This document shows, piece after piece, positions 7,421 to 14,920 of a stretch of DNA of 23,575 nt (positions within the stretch are counted from its first letter, which is position 1; each line of letters begins with the position of its first letter). Origin of the DNA: Coprobacillus sp. (GTDB lineage: Bacteria; Bacillota_I; Bacilli_A; RFN20; CAG-826); NCBI GenBank assembly GCA_021203745.1, contig JAJQAP010000004.1, positions 1 to 23,575 on the forward strand. Reading direction: 5' to 3'. The translations under genes were made by a program, and so were the position numbers. The notes under the pieces are model-generated. The model saw only the letters and a list, made by a program, of their open reading frames with translations, did no database searches and was not told where the DNA came from.

Positions 7421-8041
7421 TTAATATTTTTTATTATCTAAGTTTAGGGCGTCAATTAGGGAAAATACATTTGAACTTGCTTCAAACTTCCAAATAGGAT
7501 AAGACATATTTCTATACTCTTTTGTATAGTTTTCATAACCCTTTTTTGATATTTCATAAGCTGTTTTGTAGCGCGGTATAAATATTTTAGAGGTCATCTC
7601 ATAATCTCCCTTTTTGTAGATCATATTTGGGTTCGTCTTTTGGATAAGGGATGTAAGAAGATTGATTTGTTCTTTTTGACTCATTCCTCTTTTTGGTTCT
7701 TGGAAGTGACAAATTAAAAAGATTTCAAACGAGGGATTAGAGTAGGCAAGATTAATATCGTTATTTTTCGCTAATGAGATAGCATCATTGATTGTCTTTT
7801 CTTTTGGCGTGGAATCTATATCAAAGACACACCAAACTTGGTTTGCCCCGTCTTTTACTTTAATAGCGTGTCTAACGAGATTTAGAGTATCACCATCATA
7901 AAATTCCACTTTGACACGATAGATGCTCTTTTTACCAAGAAGTTCAAAATAGACCTTTTCACTCCTTGCCCCGTTAGTAATGATAAGAAAATCTCTATTA
8001 ACTGTTCTTGTTTTGCTTTTTCGATATTTTCTATCTCCCAT
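7421..8041 (-). CDS. RloB / AbiLii-like protein of a two-gene defence module
   Basis: A 206-residue protein of the RloB family, the usual partner of RloA/AbiL-type AAA ATPases in abortive-infection modules. RloB proteins are thought to have a Toprim-like core. Visible motifs are FLIITNGARSEKVYF (18-32), VWCVFDIDS (69-77, giving D74 and D76) and SNPSFEIFLICHF in the middle, close to the family SNP-x-FE-x-W-x-x-x-HF block. The acidic residue normally found in the first motif (EG-x-x-TE) is Asn23 here, while E28 and the DxD are kept. The ATG follows the ATPase stop by 3 bases, so translation is coupled. The terminator at 7373-7394 closes the unit. The role as nuclease-like effector is inferred from family and context. 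Confidence 0.72.
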   Translation of the reverse strand: MGDRKYRKSKTRTVNRDFLIITNGARSEKVYFELLGKKSIYRVKVEFYDGDTLNLVRHAIKVKDGANQVWCVFDIDSTPKEKTINDAISLAKNNDINLAYSNPSFEIFLICHFQEPKRGMSQKEQINLLTSLIQKTNPNMIYKKGDYEMTSKIFIPRYKTAYEISKKGYENYTKEYRNMSYPIWKFEASSNVFSLIDALNLDNKKY

Positions 8042-8044
8042 TGA

Positions 8045-9349
8045 TTAAATACCCCTCTTTAAATTTGGGAGTCTTGTATAAAAACCCGCTAAAAACTTCT
8101 TTGAGTAGGTTTCGCTCTTTCTCACATCTTTAAAGTCAGAGAGTGAATATAAGGAAGTTACTCCATCATTATCTTTCTCCGTAAAGTAGATCTGATCCCT
8201 TCTTAAACCCCTATCCATCAATGATGCGTTTTGGACAGTAGCGATAAGTTGAGCGTTTTTTGGATTAGTGTCAAGAGAGTTAAACATCGAGATAAGGTAA
8301 CAAGCCAAAAGGAAATTAATTGAAGAGTCAAATTCATCAATGAAAATGGGATTGCCCTTATCTAGAGCGTCAATTATATATCCAAGAACATTTAAAAGGT
8401 TTTCTGTTCCTTTTGAGTTAAATGATGGATTAGTGTATAGGGGAATATCTTTTTTATTTACGATATTATGAGTCTCTTTAGAATCGTAAACATCATAACT
8501 TGTCATAAGATCTAAATCATAACGACCCATATCGTCTCTTAGAAGTTGAGGGGAATTTATATCTCCTCGATTTGAGTTTTGATAAAGGAAATCGTTTAAG
8601 TTACTAATATCATCAGTCAATTTAACTTCCTTTACTTGCATATCTTTTATCCCTATGTTTGCTCTTTCTAAGATATCAAGGGCTTTTTTTGTATACTCTT
8701 TACTAGCCTTATATAAAGATAGACTATTTGCTTTATCAGTGGATATTATTGTAAGTTTTTGAAACCATCGTATGACGTTAAAGATATCCTCGCTTATTGG
8801 AGAGGAAAAACTAAAACCAATGGACAAAAAGAGAGATGTCTCACTAAGGGAGACAAAATCGATCTTTCTCGAACTAGGTTTATTTATATATACGTGATTT
8901 CCCTCTCTTTTAAAAAGGGATTTTTTTCTCTCTTCCACTGAATCAAGCCACTCAGAAACGACTTTACCACGATTAAGGGTAAAACCATACCTATAGTATT
9001 TAGAACCTTCAACAATCTCTACTTCATATAGAGAGTCTTCACAAGAAGCGGTTTCATAAAAAGCAAATGGACGATTGGAATTTATCGGTTTATCTAAAGA
9101 AGAGCTAGAGGAATCAAGAACAAAAAACTTCATGAAGTTAAGGGCTTTTAAAATGTTAGACTTGCCACTGGCATTGGGTCCAAAGATTAACACGGATTTC
9201 ACTAAATCGCTTTTTTGAGATAAAGGACGATTGTCATTAGGACAAAAAGTATTTAATCCTTCCAGTGTTTTATCTTTTGTGGCTTCCATTGATAAAGTTG
9301 TTTCATTGTAGAAGGATAAGACGTTTTTAAATCGAAAACTTATTAACAT
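8045..9349 (-). CDS. RloA / AbiLi-like AAA ATPase
   Basis: A 434-residue ABC/SMC-class AAA ATPase of the RloA/AbiL group (AAA_15/AAA_21 type), the likely sensor or motor of the module. Walker A is GPNASGKS (57-64), Walker B is NPIFIDEFD with D338 and E339, and the C-terminal LRRDQIYFTEK block with a following SLSDF is typical of the group. Canonical members have a TTHDTSLL stretch after Walker B (switch histidine); here it reads TVQNASLM (Q373, N374), and the LHP after Walker B reads INF. An SD AAAAGGAG lies 10 bases before ATG. The partner RloB-like gene follows after 3 bases. No membrane segment or signal is seen, so it is cytoplasmic. Confidence 0.78.
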   Translation of the reverse strand: MLISFRFKNVLSFYNETTLSMEATKDKTLEGLNTFCPNDNRPLSQKSDLVKSVLIFGPNASGKSNILKALNFMKFFVLDSSSSSLDKPINSNRPFAFYETASCEDSLYEVEIVEGSKYYRYGFTLNRGKVVSEWLDSVEERKKSLFKREGNHVYINKPSSRKIDFVSLSETSLFLSIGFSFSSPISEDIFNVIRWFQKLTIISTDKANSLSLYKASKEYTKKALDILERANIGIKDMQVKEVKLTDDISNLNDFLYQNSNRGDINSPQLLRDDMGRYDLDLMTSYDVYDSKETHNIVNKKDIPLYTNPSFNSKGTENLLNVLGYIIDALDKGNPIFIDEFDSSINFLLACYLISMFNSLDTNPKNAQLIATVQNASLMDRGLRRDQIYFTEKDNDGVTSLYSLSDFKDVRKSETYSKKFLAGFYTRLPNLKRGI

Positions 9350-9487
9350 AATACAAGCTCCTTTTTAGGCTTCTATCATTAGCATTGCTTTTATTTTAAG
9401 GCTAGTAACATCCTAAATAAACAATTATTTTATTTTTTTGTAATTATTGTGCAAATTTTAATTTTAATTGTATTTTTATCTAGATAT

Positions 9488-9512
9488 AAAAAACAAGGCA
9501 TTACCTTGCTTT
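9488..9512 (-). terminator. intrinsic terminator of 9533-10312, repeat of 7374-7398
   Basis: The same CAAGG/CCTTG hairpin with TTTTTT on the minus strand, identical over 25 bases to 7374-7398. It lies 20 bases after the stop of the 9533 gene. The remaining 9350-9487 is AT-rich and holds the ATPase leader but no gene. Confidence 0.75.
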
Positions 9513-9532
9513 AATTAATTTTTGTTATCTCT

Positions 9533-10312
9533 TTACTGTAACCAATCAGGGATTTCAATTACGTCAGTGTATTCTTCCGCAGAGAAGGTTTGAGACTCGG
9601 TATAAGCAAATCCATAATCAATGGTAGAAGAATATCCAAAATAGATTGAATCAAGGGTGGTGTCTTTTCGATAGTTTGCATCAAGCTCGACATACCCTCC
9701 TTGATACATATCCTCATACTCATAGTCTTGTGTGCCGTATATAGAGGCTTTTACTAAGTCATCTTCTTCAATAAGGTAGACGGAAGAGAAATCAATAAGA
9801 TAGTCTTCTTGAGCGTCAACATATGAATCAAAGAGATAGATGACATACTCATAGTTTTCGATAACGAGGGCTTTAAAGACATCAAGGGTAGTAGATGAAT
9901 CGCTTTTATGCGTTACTTTACCATTATAGTTTGTATAGAGCACTCCCGCTTCATAATAGATAATTTCTGATGTCCCATAAGAGTCTTTATACTCTTGTAA
10001 GGCGATAAGATTACCTTTTCTTGTCGTCACTGTGGTTGTTTGTGTCATAGTGGCTCCATATTGATTAGCCTCTATTGAATATCTAAGACCAGTCCAAGAA
10101 TCGATATTACAACCGACACTTTCAATATAGGATAAAACCTCACTAGGATCGTCTGTGTCGCTGACTGGAGGCAAGGTATCACCACTAGTAGAGTCCTCCA
10201 CAGTGGAATCAGGGATTTCTGAATCTAGAGTGGTCTCTTCACTCGTTTTTGAGCACGCGCCTAGGGTAACAAGTAAGGTCGTTAGTAATGTTAAACATGC
10301 ACACTTTTTCAT
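9533..10312 (-). CDS. family-A lipoprotein, shortest member
   Basis: A 259-residue lipoprotein of unknown function with lipobox LGAC (Cys 20) and a Ser/Thr/Asp/Glu-rich linker (about 22-55). It keeps the family-A early block DSWTGLRY, a degenerate central YYEAGVLYTNYNG, and the C-terminal IPDWLQ. It is separated from the main array by the RloAB-like module. Unlike the other single-gene lipoproteins it has no SD: the bases before ATG read GTAATAACGT. The promoter at 10321-10348 puts the predicted transcript start within a few bases of the ATG, so the mRNA may be leaderless. Terminator at 9488-9512. Confidence 0.83.
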   Translation of the reverse strand: MKKCACLTLLTTLLVTLGACSKTSEETTLDSEIPDSTVEDSTSGDTLPPVSDTDDPSEVLSYIESVGCNIDSWTGLRYSIEANQYGATMTQTTTVTTRKGNLIALQEYKDSYGTSEIIYYEAGVLYTNYNGKVTHKSDSSTTLDVFKALVIENYEYVIYLFDSYVDAQEDYLIDFSSVYLIEEDDLVKASIYGTQDYEYEDMYQGGYVELDANYRKDTTLDSIYFGYSSTIDYGFAYTESQTFSAEEYTDVIEIPDWLQ

Positions 10313-10320
10313 ACGTTATT

Positions 10321-10348
10321 ACTTTACAAAAAAATAAATAATAATCAA
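10321..10348 (-). promoter_or_regulatory. promoter of the 9533-10312 lipoprotein gene
   Basis: A -35 TTGATT (10343-10348), 16-base spacer, and -10 TAAAGT (10321-10326). The -10 ends 8 bases before the ATG, predicting a leader of only a few bases. Confidence 0.5.
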
Positions 10349-10349
10349 G

Positions 10350-10377
10350 CAAAAAAGAAATAGGGATAAAATCCCTA
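10350..10377 (-). terminator. intrinsic terminator of topA
   Basis: TAGGGAT, loop TTT, ATCCCTA on the minus strand, followed by TTTCTTTTTT. It lies 37 bases after the topA stop. Confidence 0.8.
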
Positions 10378-10414
10378 AATCTTTTGGAAAGGAGGTACAT
10401 AAATGCGGCACAAT

Positions 10415-12493
10415 CTATTTTTTTGAATAGTATCTTTTCTTTTTAAAGTTTTCTTTATAATCGCATTCAGGATTATTACAGGCAAGAAACGCGCCATAGG
10501 GACCCCTCTTTTTGACCAGGTATCCTGTTTCACATTTTGGGCACTTCTTTAATTTAGAGGTGTCAATAACTGGCGCCTCTTTTTTAATGTAGTCGCACGC
10601 TGGAAAGTTAGAACAGCCGATAAACTCATCACCCTTTTTGTTTTTCTTTTTAACAAGTGGGGATCCGCATTTAGGGCAGGTCTCTCCAGTATAGATATCT
10701 TCAGGTTTATCTTGCTTAATATAGGAGCAGGCTGGAAAGTTAGAACAACCGATAAACTCTTGACCTTTTTTATTTTTCTTATAGACAAGAGGGGATCCAC
10801 ATATAGGACATAGTTCTCCTGTTGGTGTGTCTGGCTCTTTATAGGCTTTATTTTTAGCTTCCTCTTTATAGAAGTTAACAAGATCTATTGATTCCTTTAC
10901 CACTTCTTTATAGGTTTTCTCTTTATTACCTATCTGGTCTAGTTCTGTTTCCATAGAGGCGGTGTATTTTGTGTCTACGACATTAGGGAAGTATTTATTT
11001 AAGACTGTAGAGGTCTTTTTACCTTTTTCTGTAGAGACCATAAAACCATCATTTCTTTTTTCAACATACCCTCTTTCTTTTAACACTTTAATGGTGTTTC
11101 CGTATGTTGATGGTCTTCCTATCCCTTCTTTTTTCATGAGGTTAACCACTTTGCCTTCACTATAGTGTTCAGGTGGTTCAGTCTGTTTTTCTTCTAATTC
11201 TTTAGATAAGACCTTAAAGGTATCCCCTACCTTTAAAGAAGGTAGTTCACTTAGATTATTATCTTTACCATCGATAATAGAGTCTCCTTTAAAGGTAGTC
11301 TTACTAAACTCTAGATGATAGGTTGCGTTATCTAGTTTAAAGTAGATTGTTTCAACATCTTCTTCTTTAGGTTTCATTAAGGATTTTAAGGTATGGTTAT
11401 AGATTAATTGATAGAGACGATATTTATCTCCTGAAAGTGTATCTTTTAAAGATTCAGGGGTAGCTTTTATATCTGTTGGTCTTATGGCCTCATGTGCATC
11501 TTGAGTGGTTTCACTCTTTTTTGAACTATGAGCATATCCAACATATTCTTTACCGTATGTCTCTTCAATATATTTTGAAGTGGAATATATAAATGATGGG
11601 GCAAGACGCGTATAGTCAGTTCTTATGTAGGTAATATATCCTTCAAGAAAGAGCTGTTCCGCAAGATTTTGCACTGCAATAGTGGATATCCCTAATTTAG
11701 TGGAGGCATCTTCTTGCATCGCCGCAGTGTCATATGGGATCTTTGCCTTTGCGCTTCTTTTAGAGAACTTTATATCATCTATAGATATAGATTCTCCTAT
11801 AGAATCTAAGACCTTTTTTGCCTCTTCTTCTTTCTTGATTTTGTCCTTTTTTCCTTTATACGTATCGTAAACTAGTTTACATTCTTGATTATCTAAGGAT
11901 ATAGAAATATTAACGTTATAATACGTTTCACTGATAAACTCATCAATTTCTTTATCGTGATCGGTGATAAGTTTAAGGGTGGGGGATTGCACTCTTCCCG
12001 CGGACTCACTTTTAATGAGGTTATTAAGCCAACCACTTATAGAAAAACCAAGCACTCGATCCACAACGCGTCTCGCTTCTTGAGAGGCCACAAGATCCAT
12101 ATCGATAGTTCTAGGGTTAGCCATTCCCTCTTTTATTCCATCTTGGGTGATTTCATGAAATTCCACTCTTTTTGTGGTCTTTGGATCGAGGTTTAAGGTA
12201 TCGCATACATGCCAAGCAATAGCTTCTCCCTCTCTATCAGGATCGGTAGCTATTATTACTTCCTCAGCTTGTTTAACTTCTTCTTTTAAAGAATTAACGA
12301 CCTCTTGCGACTTTTCGTCTTTAACTGTATATATAGGTCGATAGTCGTTTTTGATATCAATACCAAAACCACCTTTTCCGCGTGTAACAAGATCTCTAAT
12401 ATGCCCTTTTGTGCAGGCAACCTTATAATCTTTTCCTAGGTAATGAGAGATCTTATCGACCTTACCTGGAGATTCAACAATGACGAGTTTCAT
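10415..12493 (-). CDS. topA: DNA topoisomerase I (type IA)
   Basis: TopA relaxes negative supercoils by a transient 5'-phosphotyrosine break in one strand. With the chosen start it has 692 residues. The Toprim domain opens with LVIVESPGK (catalytic Glu 7) and has TDPDREGE (Asp 84, Asp 86). The active-site Tyr is in YITYIRTDY at about residue 289; the Ser usual after RTD is Tyr here. GRVQSPTLKLI follows the family pattern. The C-terminus has three zinc-ribbon repeats with paired CxxC or CxxxxC, the first two nearly identical. An ATG three codons upstream (12502) was rejected because it overlaps the predicted -10 and neither has an SD; MKLVIVESPGK is the usual family N-terminus. Last gene of the rplS-topA block, with its own promoter and terminator. 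Confidence 0.95.
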   Translation of the reverse strand: MKLVIVESPGKVDKISHYLGKDYKVACTKGHIRDLVTRGKGGFGIDIKNDYRPIYTVKDEKSQEVVNSLKEEVKQAEEVIIATDPDREGEAIAWHVCDTLNLDPKTTKRVEFHEITQDGIKEGMANPRTIDMDLVASQEARRVVDRVLGFSISGWLNNLIKSESAGRVQSPTLKLITDHDKEIDEFISETYYNVNISISLDNQECKLVYDTYKGKKDKIKKEEEAKKVLDSIGESISIDDIKFSKRSAKAKIPYDTAAMQEDASTKLGISTIAVQNLAEQLFLEGYITYIRTDYTRLAPSFIYSTSKYIEETYGKEYVGYAHSSKKSETTQDAHEAIRPTDIKATPESLKDTLSGDKYRLYQLIYNHTLKSLMKPKEEDVETIYFKLDNATYHLEFSKTTFKGDSIIDGKDNNLSELPSLKVGDTFKVLSKELEEKQTEPPEHYSEGKVVNLMKKEGIGRPSTYGNTIKVLKERGYVEKRNDGFMVSTEKGKKTSTVLNKYFPNVVDTKYTASMETELDQIGNKEKTYKEVVKESIDLVNFYKEEAKNKAYKEPDTPTGELCPICGSPLVYKKNKKGQEFIGCSNFPACSYIKQDKPEDIYTGETCPKCGSPLVKKKNKKGDEFIGCSNFPACDYIKKEAPVIDTSKLKKCPKCETGYLVKKRGPYGAFLACNNPECDYKENFKKKRYYSKK
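10549..10830 (-). repeat. tandem zinc-ribbon repeats within topA
   Basis: Two adjacent copies of a segment encoding CP-x-CGSPLV, KKNKKG, EFIGCSNFPAC are highly similar at DNA and protein level. The third ribbon downstream is divergent. This looks like a recent internal duplication of the Topo C4 module. Confidence 0.7.
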
Positions 12494-12500
12494 AATTCTC

Positions 12501-12529
12501 ATATTGCGACGAATTTTTCATTATGTCAA
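12501..12529 (-). promoter_or_regulatory. topA promoter
   Basis: A perfect -35 TTGACA (12524-12529), 17-base spacer and -10 CAATAT (12501-12506). The predicted transcript start falls at about 12494, next to the ATG at 12491-12493, so topA mRNA would be leaderless. Confidence 0.6.
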
Positions 12530-12581
12530 AACAAAAATTTTTCCTCTTTCTCTTAAATAAAAGATATAGATTATATAGATT

Positions 12582-13364
12582 TTATTTAAAAATATAGTAG
12601 TAATCGTCTAGGATATCTTCAAGCGTTTCCACCATCGGCGCTCCCTCCTTAATAAGACGATTACACATACTCTCTTCGTTAGCTCTTGTGGGCACACATA
12701 AAACATCTCTTCCATACTGAAGCGCATAGTTAATTGTGGATACCGTACCGCTTTTATATTTAGCCTCTATTACTAGGGTTTTCATACTGGCGGCGGCAAT
12801 TAATCTATTCCTATCGATAAAGTTTGATGGTTTAGGTTCGACCTCGTTTGGGTATTCACTAATAACGAGATGATGCAAACAGAGCTCGTCATATAAATCC
12901 TTATTACTCTTTGGGTAGCAGTAGTTAATCCCGCTTCCTAGTATTGCCGCTGACTTGCCTCCAGCATTTATCGCTGCTCTTTCTGCAATTGAATCAATAC
13001 CTCTTGCCATCCCTGAAACTATTACAAGCTTTTCACTTAGAGCGGGTACAAGTAGTTCTGTCATCTCCTTTCCATAAGTCGTATTAGATCTTGATCCAAT
13101 AACTGATAGACAGTAATCAGGATTAGATAGAAGTGATATATCTCCTTTATAGTAAAGAACAAAGGGTGGCTTAAAGATGTTAGCAAATTGTCTTGGATAC
13201 TCTTTATCGAGGATTGTCACAACATTAGAGTCTAGTTTAGAGAGTATATCATCGCTATCAGAGAAATCGAGATTCGCTCTATTTTGGATATCTTCATATA
13301 TCTTATCCCAGTCCCCATCATTTTTAAGGGATAGATAAATTAGTATGTCTCTTCCTTTAATCAT
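12582..13364 (-). CDS. dprA: DNA processing protein DprA
   Basis: DprA binds incoming single-stranded DNA and loads RecA during natural transformation. At 260 residues it is a compact form: a short N-terminal region and the Rossmann-like core, with no C-terminal winged-helix extension. Core motifs are VIGSRSNTTYG (88-98), VSGMARGIDSIAE (116-128), ILGSGINYCYP (141-151), then SEYP, FIDRNRLIAA and EAKYKSGTVSTINYA. The SD AGGAGG precedes ATG by about 6 bases and overlaps an 18-bp perfect palindrome (13374-13391). It lies 56 bases after rnhB and is followed by the topA promoter. Without other competence genes in view, a role in uptake versus general DNA protection cannot be decided. Confidence 0.95.
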   Translation of the reverse strand: MIKGRDILIYLSLKNDGDWDKIYEDIQNRANLDFSDSDDILSKLDSNVVTILDKEYPRQFANIFKPPFVLYYKGDISLLSNPDYCLSVIGSRSNTTYGKEMTELLVPALSEKLVIVSGMARGIDSIAERAAINAGGKSAAILGSGINYCYPKSNKDLYDELCLHHLVISEYPNEVEPKPSNFIDRNRLIAAASMKTLVIEAKYKSGTVSTINYALQYGRDVLCVPTRANEESMCNRLIKEGAPMVETLEDILDDYYYIFK

Positions 13365-13373
13365 AAAAAACCT

Positions 13374-13391
13374 CCTATTTATATAAATAGG
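13374..13391. promoter_or_regulatory. 18-bp perfect palindrome overlapping the dprA SD
   Basis: CCTATTTATATAAATAGG is its own reverse complement. On the minus strand its last bases, AGG, start the AGGAGG SD of dprA. It could be a protein operator, or a cruciform/RNA hairpin that limits ribosome access. Confidence 0.6.
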
Positions 13392-13420
13392 CAGGTAAAG
13401 GGAAAAACTTCCTAGTTTTT

Positions 13421-14029
13421 TTATTTTTTTTCTAAATACTTTTTTACTGGAGCGTAAGAAAAGCGATACACTCCTTTTATTGGTCCATACTTATTTAATA
13501 TCTCTAGGTGTTCTTTTGTGGGATAGCCTTTATGCCTAGCTATCTTATACTGGGGGTACTTTTTATCTAGTTCTAGACAATAATTGTCACGTGATACTTT
13601 AGCTAGGATTGAAGCGGCAGCAACACACATCGCTTTTGCGTCTCCTTTTATTAGGGGGATAACAGGTTTATCACTATCAATTTTAACCGCATCCGTAATA
13701 ACTAAGTCATAATCTACATTAATTTTTGAGATAGCCTCTTCCATCGCCCTTTTCGAGGCTTGTAAGATATTAACTTCATCTATTACTTCTGGAGGTATAG
13801 AAACAATAGAATAGACTAGTGCATCTTTTTTAATAACTTCATATAGTTCCCTTCTCTTTTTGTCGGTTAACTGCTTTGAATCGTTAATAGCTTCATTAAC
13901 ATAATCTATAGGAAAGATCACTGCAGCGGCAAATACAGGACCTAAAAGGGGCCCGCGTCCCGCTTCATCAGTGCCAACAATCACTAGATCTTTATTATTT
14001 ATTCTTAAGTCTTTTTCGTAATTTAGCAT
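13421..14029 (-). CDS. rnhB: ribonuclease HII
   Basis: RNase HII cuts the RNA strand of RNA-DNA hybrids and removes single ribonucleotides from DNA. At 202 residues it has the family length. Motif I is GTDEAGRGPLLGPV with catalytic Asp 21 and Glu 22; ITDAVKI carries the third acidic residue; AAASILAKVSRD carries the fourth; HKGYPTKEH is also typical. The start ATG comes 2 bases after the rbgA stop with no strong SD, so it is probably translated by coupling. The pair rbgA-rnhB is a standard Firmicutes neighbour pair. No strong terminator follows; an AT-rich hairpin (13402-13420) is only a weak candidate, so read-through into dprA is likely. Confidence 0.96.
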   Translation of the reverse strand: MLNYEKDLRINNKDLVIVGTDEAGRGPLLGPVFAAAVIFPIDYVNEAINDSKQLTDKKRRELYEVIKKDALVYSIVSIPPEVIDEVNILQASKRAMEEAISKINVDYDLVITDAVKIDSDKPVIPLIKGDAKAMCVAAASILAKVSRDNYCLELDKKYPQYKIARHKGYPTKEHLEILNKYGPIKGVYRFSYAPVKKYLEKK

Positions 14030-14031
14030 AA

Positions 14032-14871
14032 CTATCTTTCGAGAGATATTTTCCCTAGTAGTCCATCTTTAAATTCTTTAAGGAGGAGCGATTCCGCTCT
14101 TGCTATATCAGGTTCATTACTTTTTGTAACTAGATGTCTATTTAGACATATTTGGTTAATAACATCTGTATACGTAGTGATACTTTCTATCCCAAACCTC
14201 TCTTTTAAGGAGCTTGGATAATACTGTTTTAAGTAGTCGATTAGATAAACACATAAATCATAGTTAGGGAGTATTGACTCTCTAATAGAGCCGATTAAAG
14301 CGAGATTTATACCAACTCTCTCTTCACTAAAAGAGGTAGGGAGTATTCCTGGGGTGTCAAGTAGATGGATATTATCGTTTATTCTTACCCATTTATTACC
14401 CCTCGTGTAAGCGGGGATATTGGCAACAGGAGCGATCTTTTTAGACACTAATCTATTAATTAGAGAGGATTTACCGACATTAGGAATACCAAGCACCATG
14501 GTTTTAATGGGTTGGGTTTTCATCCCACGTGATTTATCCCTTACTCGTTTAGCCTCAGCAATCATATCTATTTCATCGGTGAGTTTTTTCTTTGTTTTTG
14601 GGTCATTAACCTTTAAGGGGATGACATGCTCATAACATTTACGTAACTCTATTAGTTGGGTGTTTAAAAAGTTACGATCACAAAGATCCACTTTTGAGAC
14701 CACAATGAGCTTTAGTTTATTTTGAGATAGTTTATCAAACTCTTCATTGATTGATGAGAAGGGTGCTCTTCCGTCTAGCATTATGATGACAAGGTCCACT
14801 AAAGCGACCTTTTCCATTATCTGGTCAAGGCCCTTTTTCATATGTCCGGGATACCACACAATATTTGCCAT
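14032..14871 (-). CDS. rbgA: ribosome biogenesis GTPase RbgA (YlqF)
   Basis: RbgA is a circularly permuted GTPase needed for late 50S assembly. From the chosen start it has 279 residues. It opens with the family hallmark WYPGHMKKG (6-14), has the G4-type SKVD (59-62) before the P-loop GIPNVGKSS (128-136), and then DTPG, the permuted order that defines the group. The open frame continues 31 codons upstream into rplS, but those codons do not match the family and cross the rplS terminator, so ATG 14869-14871 is preferred. There is no SD. A perfect TATAAT ends 6 bases before the ATG, suggesting a leaderless transcript. Confidence 0.95.
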   Translation of the reverse strand: MANIVWYPGHMKKGLDQIMEKVALVDLVIIMLDGRAPFSSINEEFDKLSQNKLKLIVVSKVDLCDRNFLNTQLIELRKCYEHVIPLKVNDPKTKKKLTDEIDMIAEAKRVRDKSRGMKTQPIKTMVLGIPNVGKSSLINRLVSKKIAPVANIPAYTRGNKWVRINDNIHLLDTPGILPTSFSEERVGINLALIGSIRESILPNYDLCVYLIDYLKQYYPSSLKERFGIESITTYTDVINQICLNRHLVTKSNEPDIARAESLLLKEFKDGLLGKISLER

Positions 14872-14877
14872 ACTTAC

Positions 14878-14883
14878 ATTATA
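14878..14883 (-). promoter_or_regulatory. -10 element just before rbgA
   Basis: A perfect TATAAT on the minus strand sits 6 bases upstream of the rbgA ATG and directly after the rplS terminator. A clear -35 was not found at 17 bases (ATGATA). If used, the mRNA starts at or next to the start codon. Confidence 0.45.
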
Positions 14884-14885
14884 AG

Positions 14886-14909
14886 AAAAAAGGGATGAAC
14901 TATCATCCC
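14886..14909 (-). terminator. intrinsic terminator of rplS
   Basis: On the minus strand GGGATGA, loop TAGT, TCATCCC form a perfect 7-bp stem followed by TTTTTT. It lies 11 bases after the rplS stop and separates rplS from rbgA. Confidence 0.9.
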
Positions 14910-14920
14910 AATTTCTTTTA

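Noticed and set aside
10387..10426. A perfect AAAGGAGG followed by ATG and a 7-codon frame on the plus strand, just downstream of topA
   Set aside because: No plus-strand gene follows and no promoter was found; the frame is too short to support. It is probably chance.
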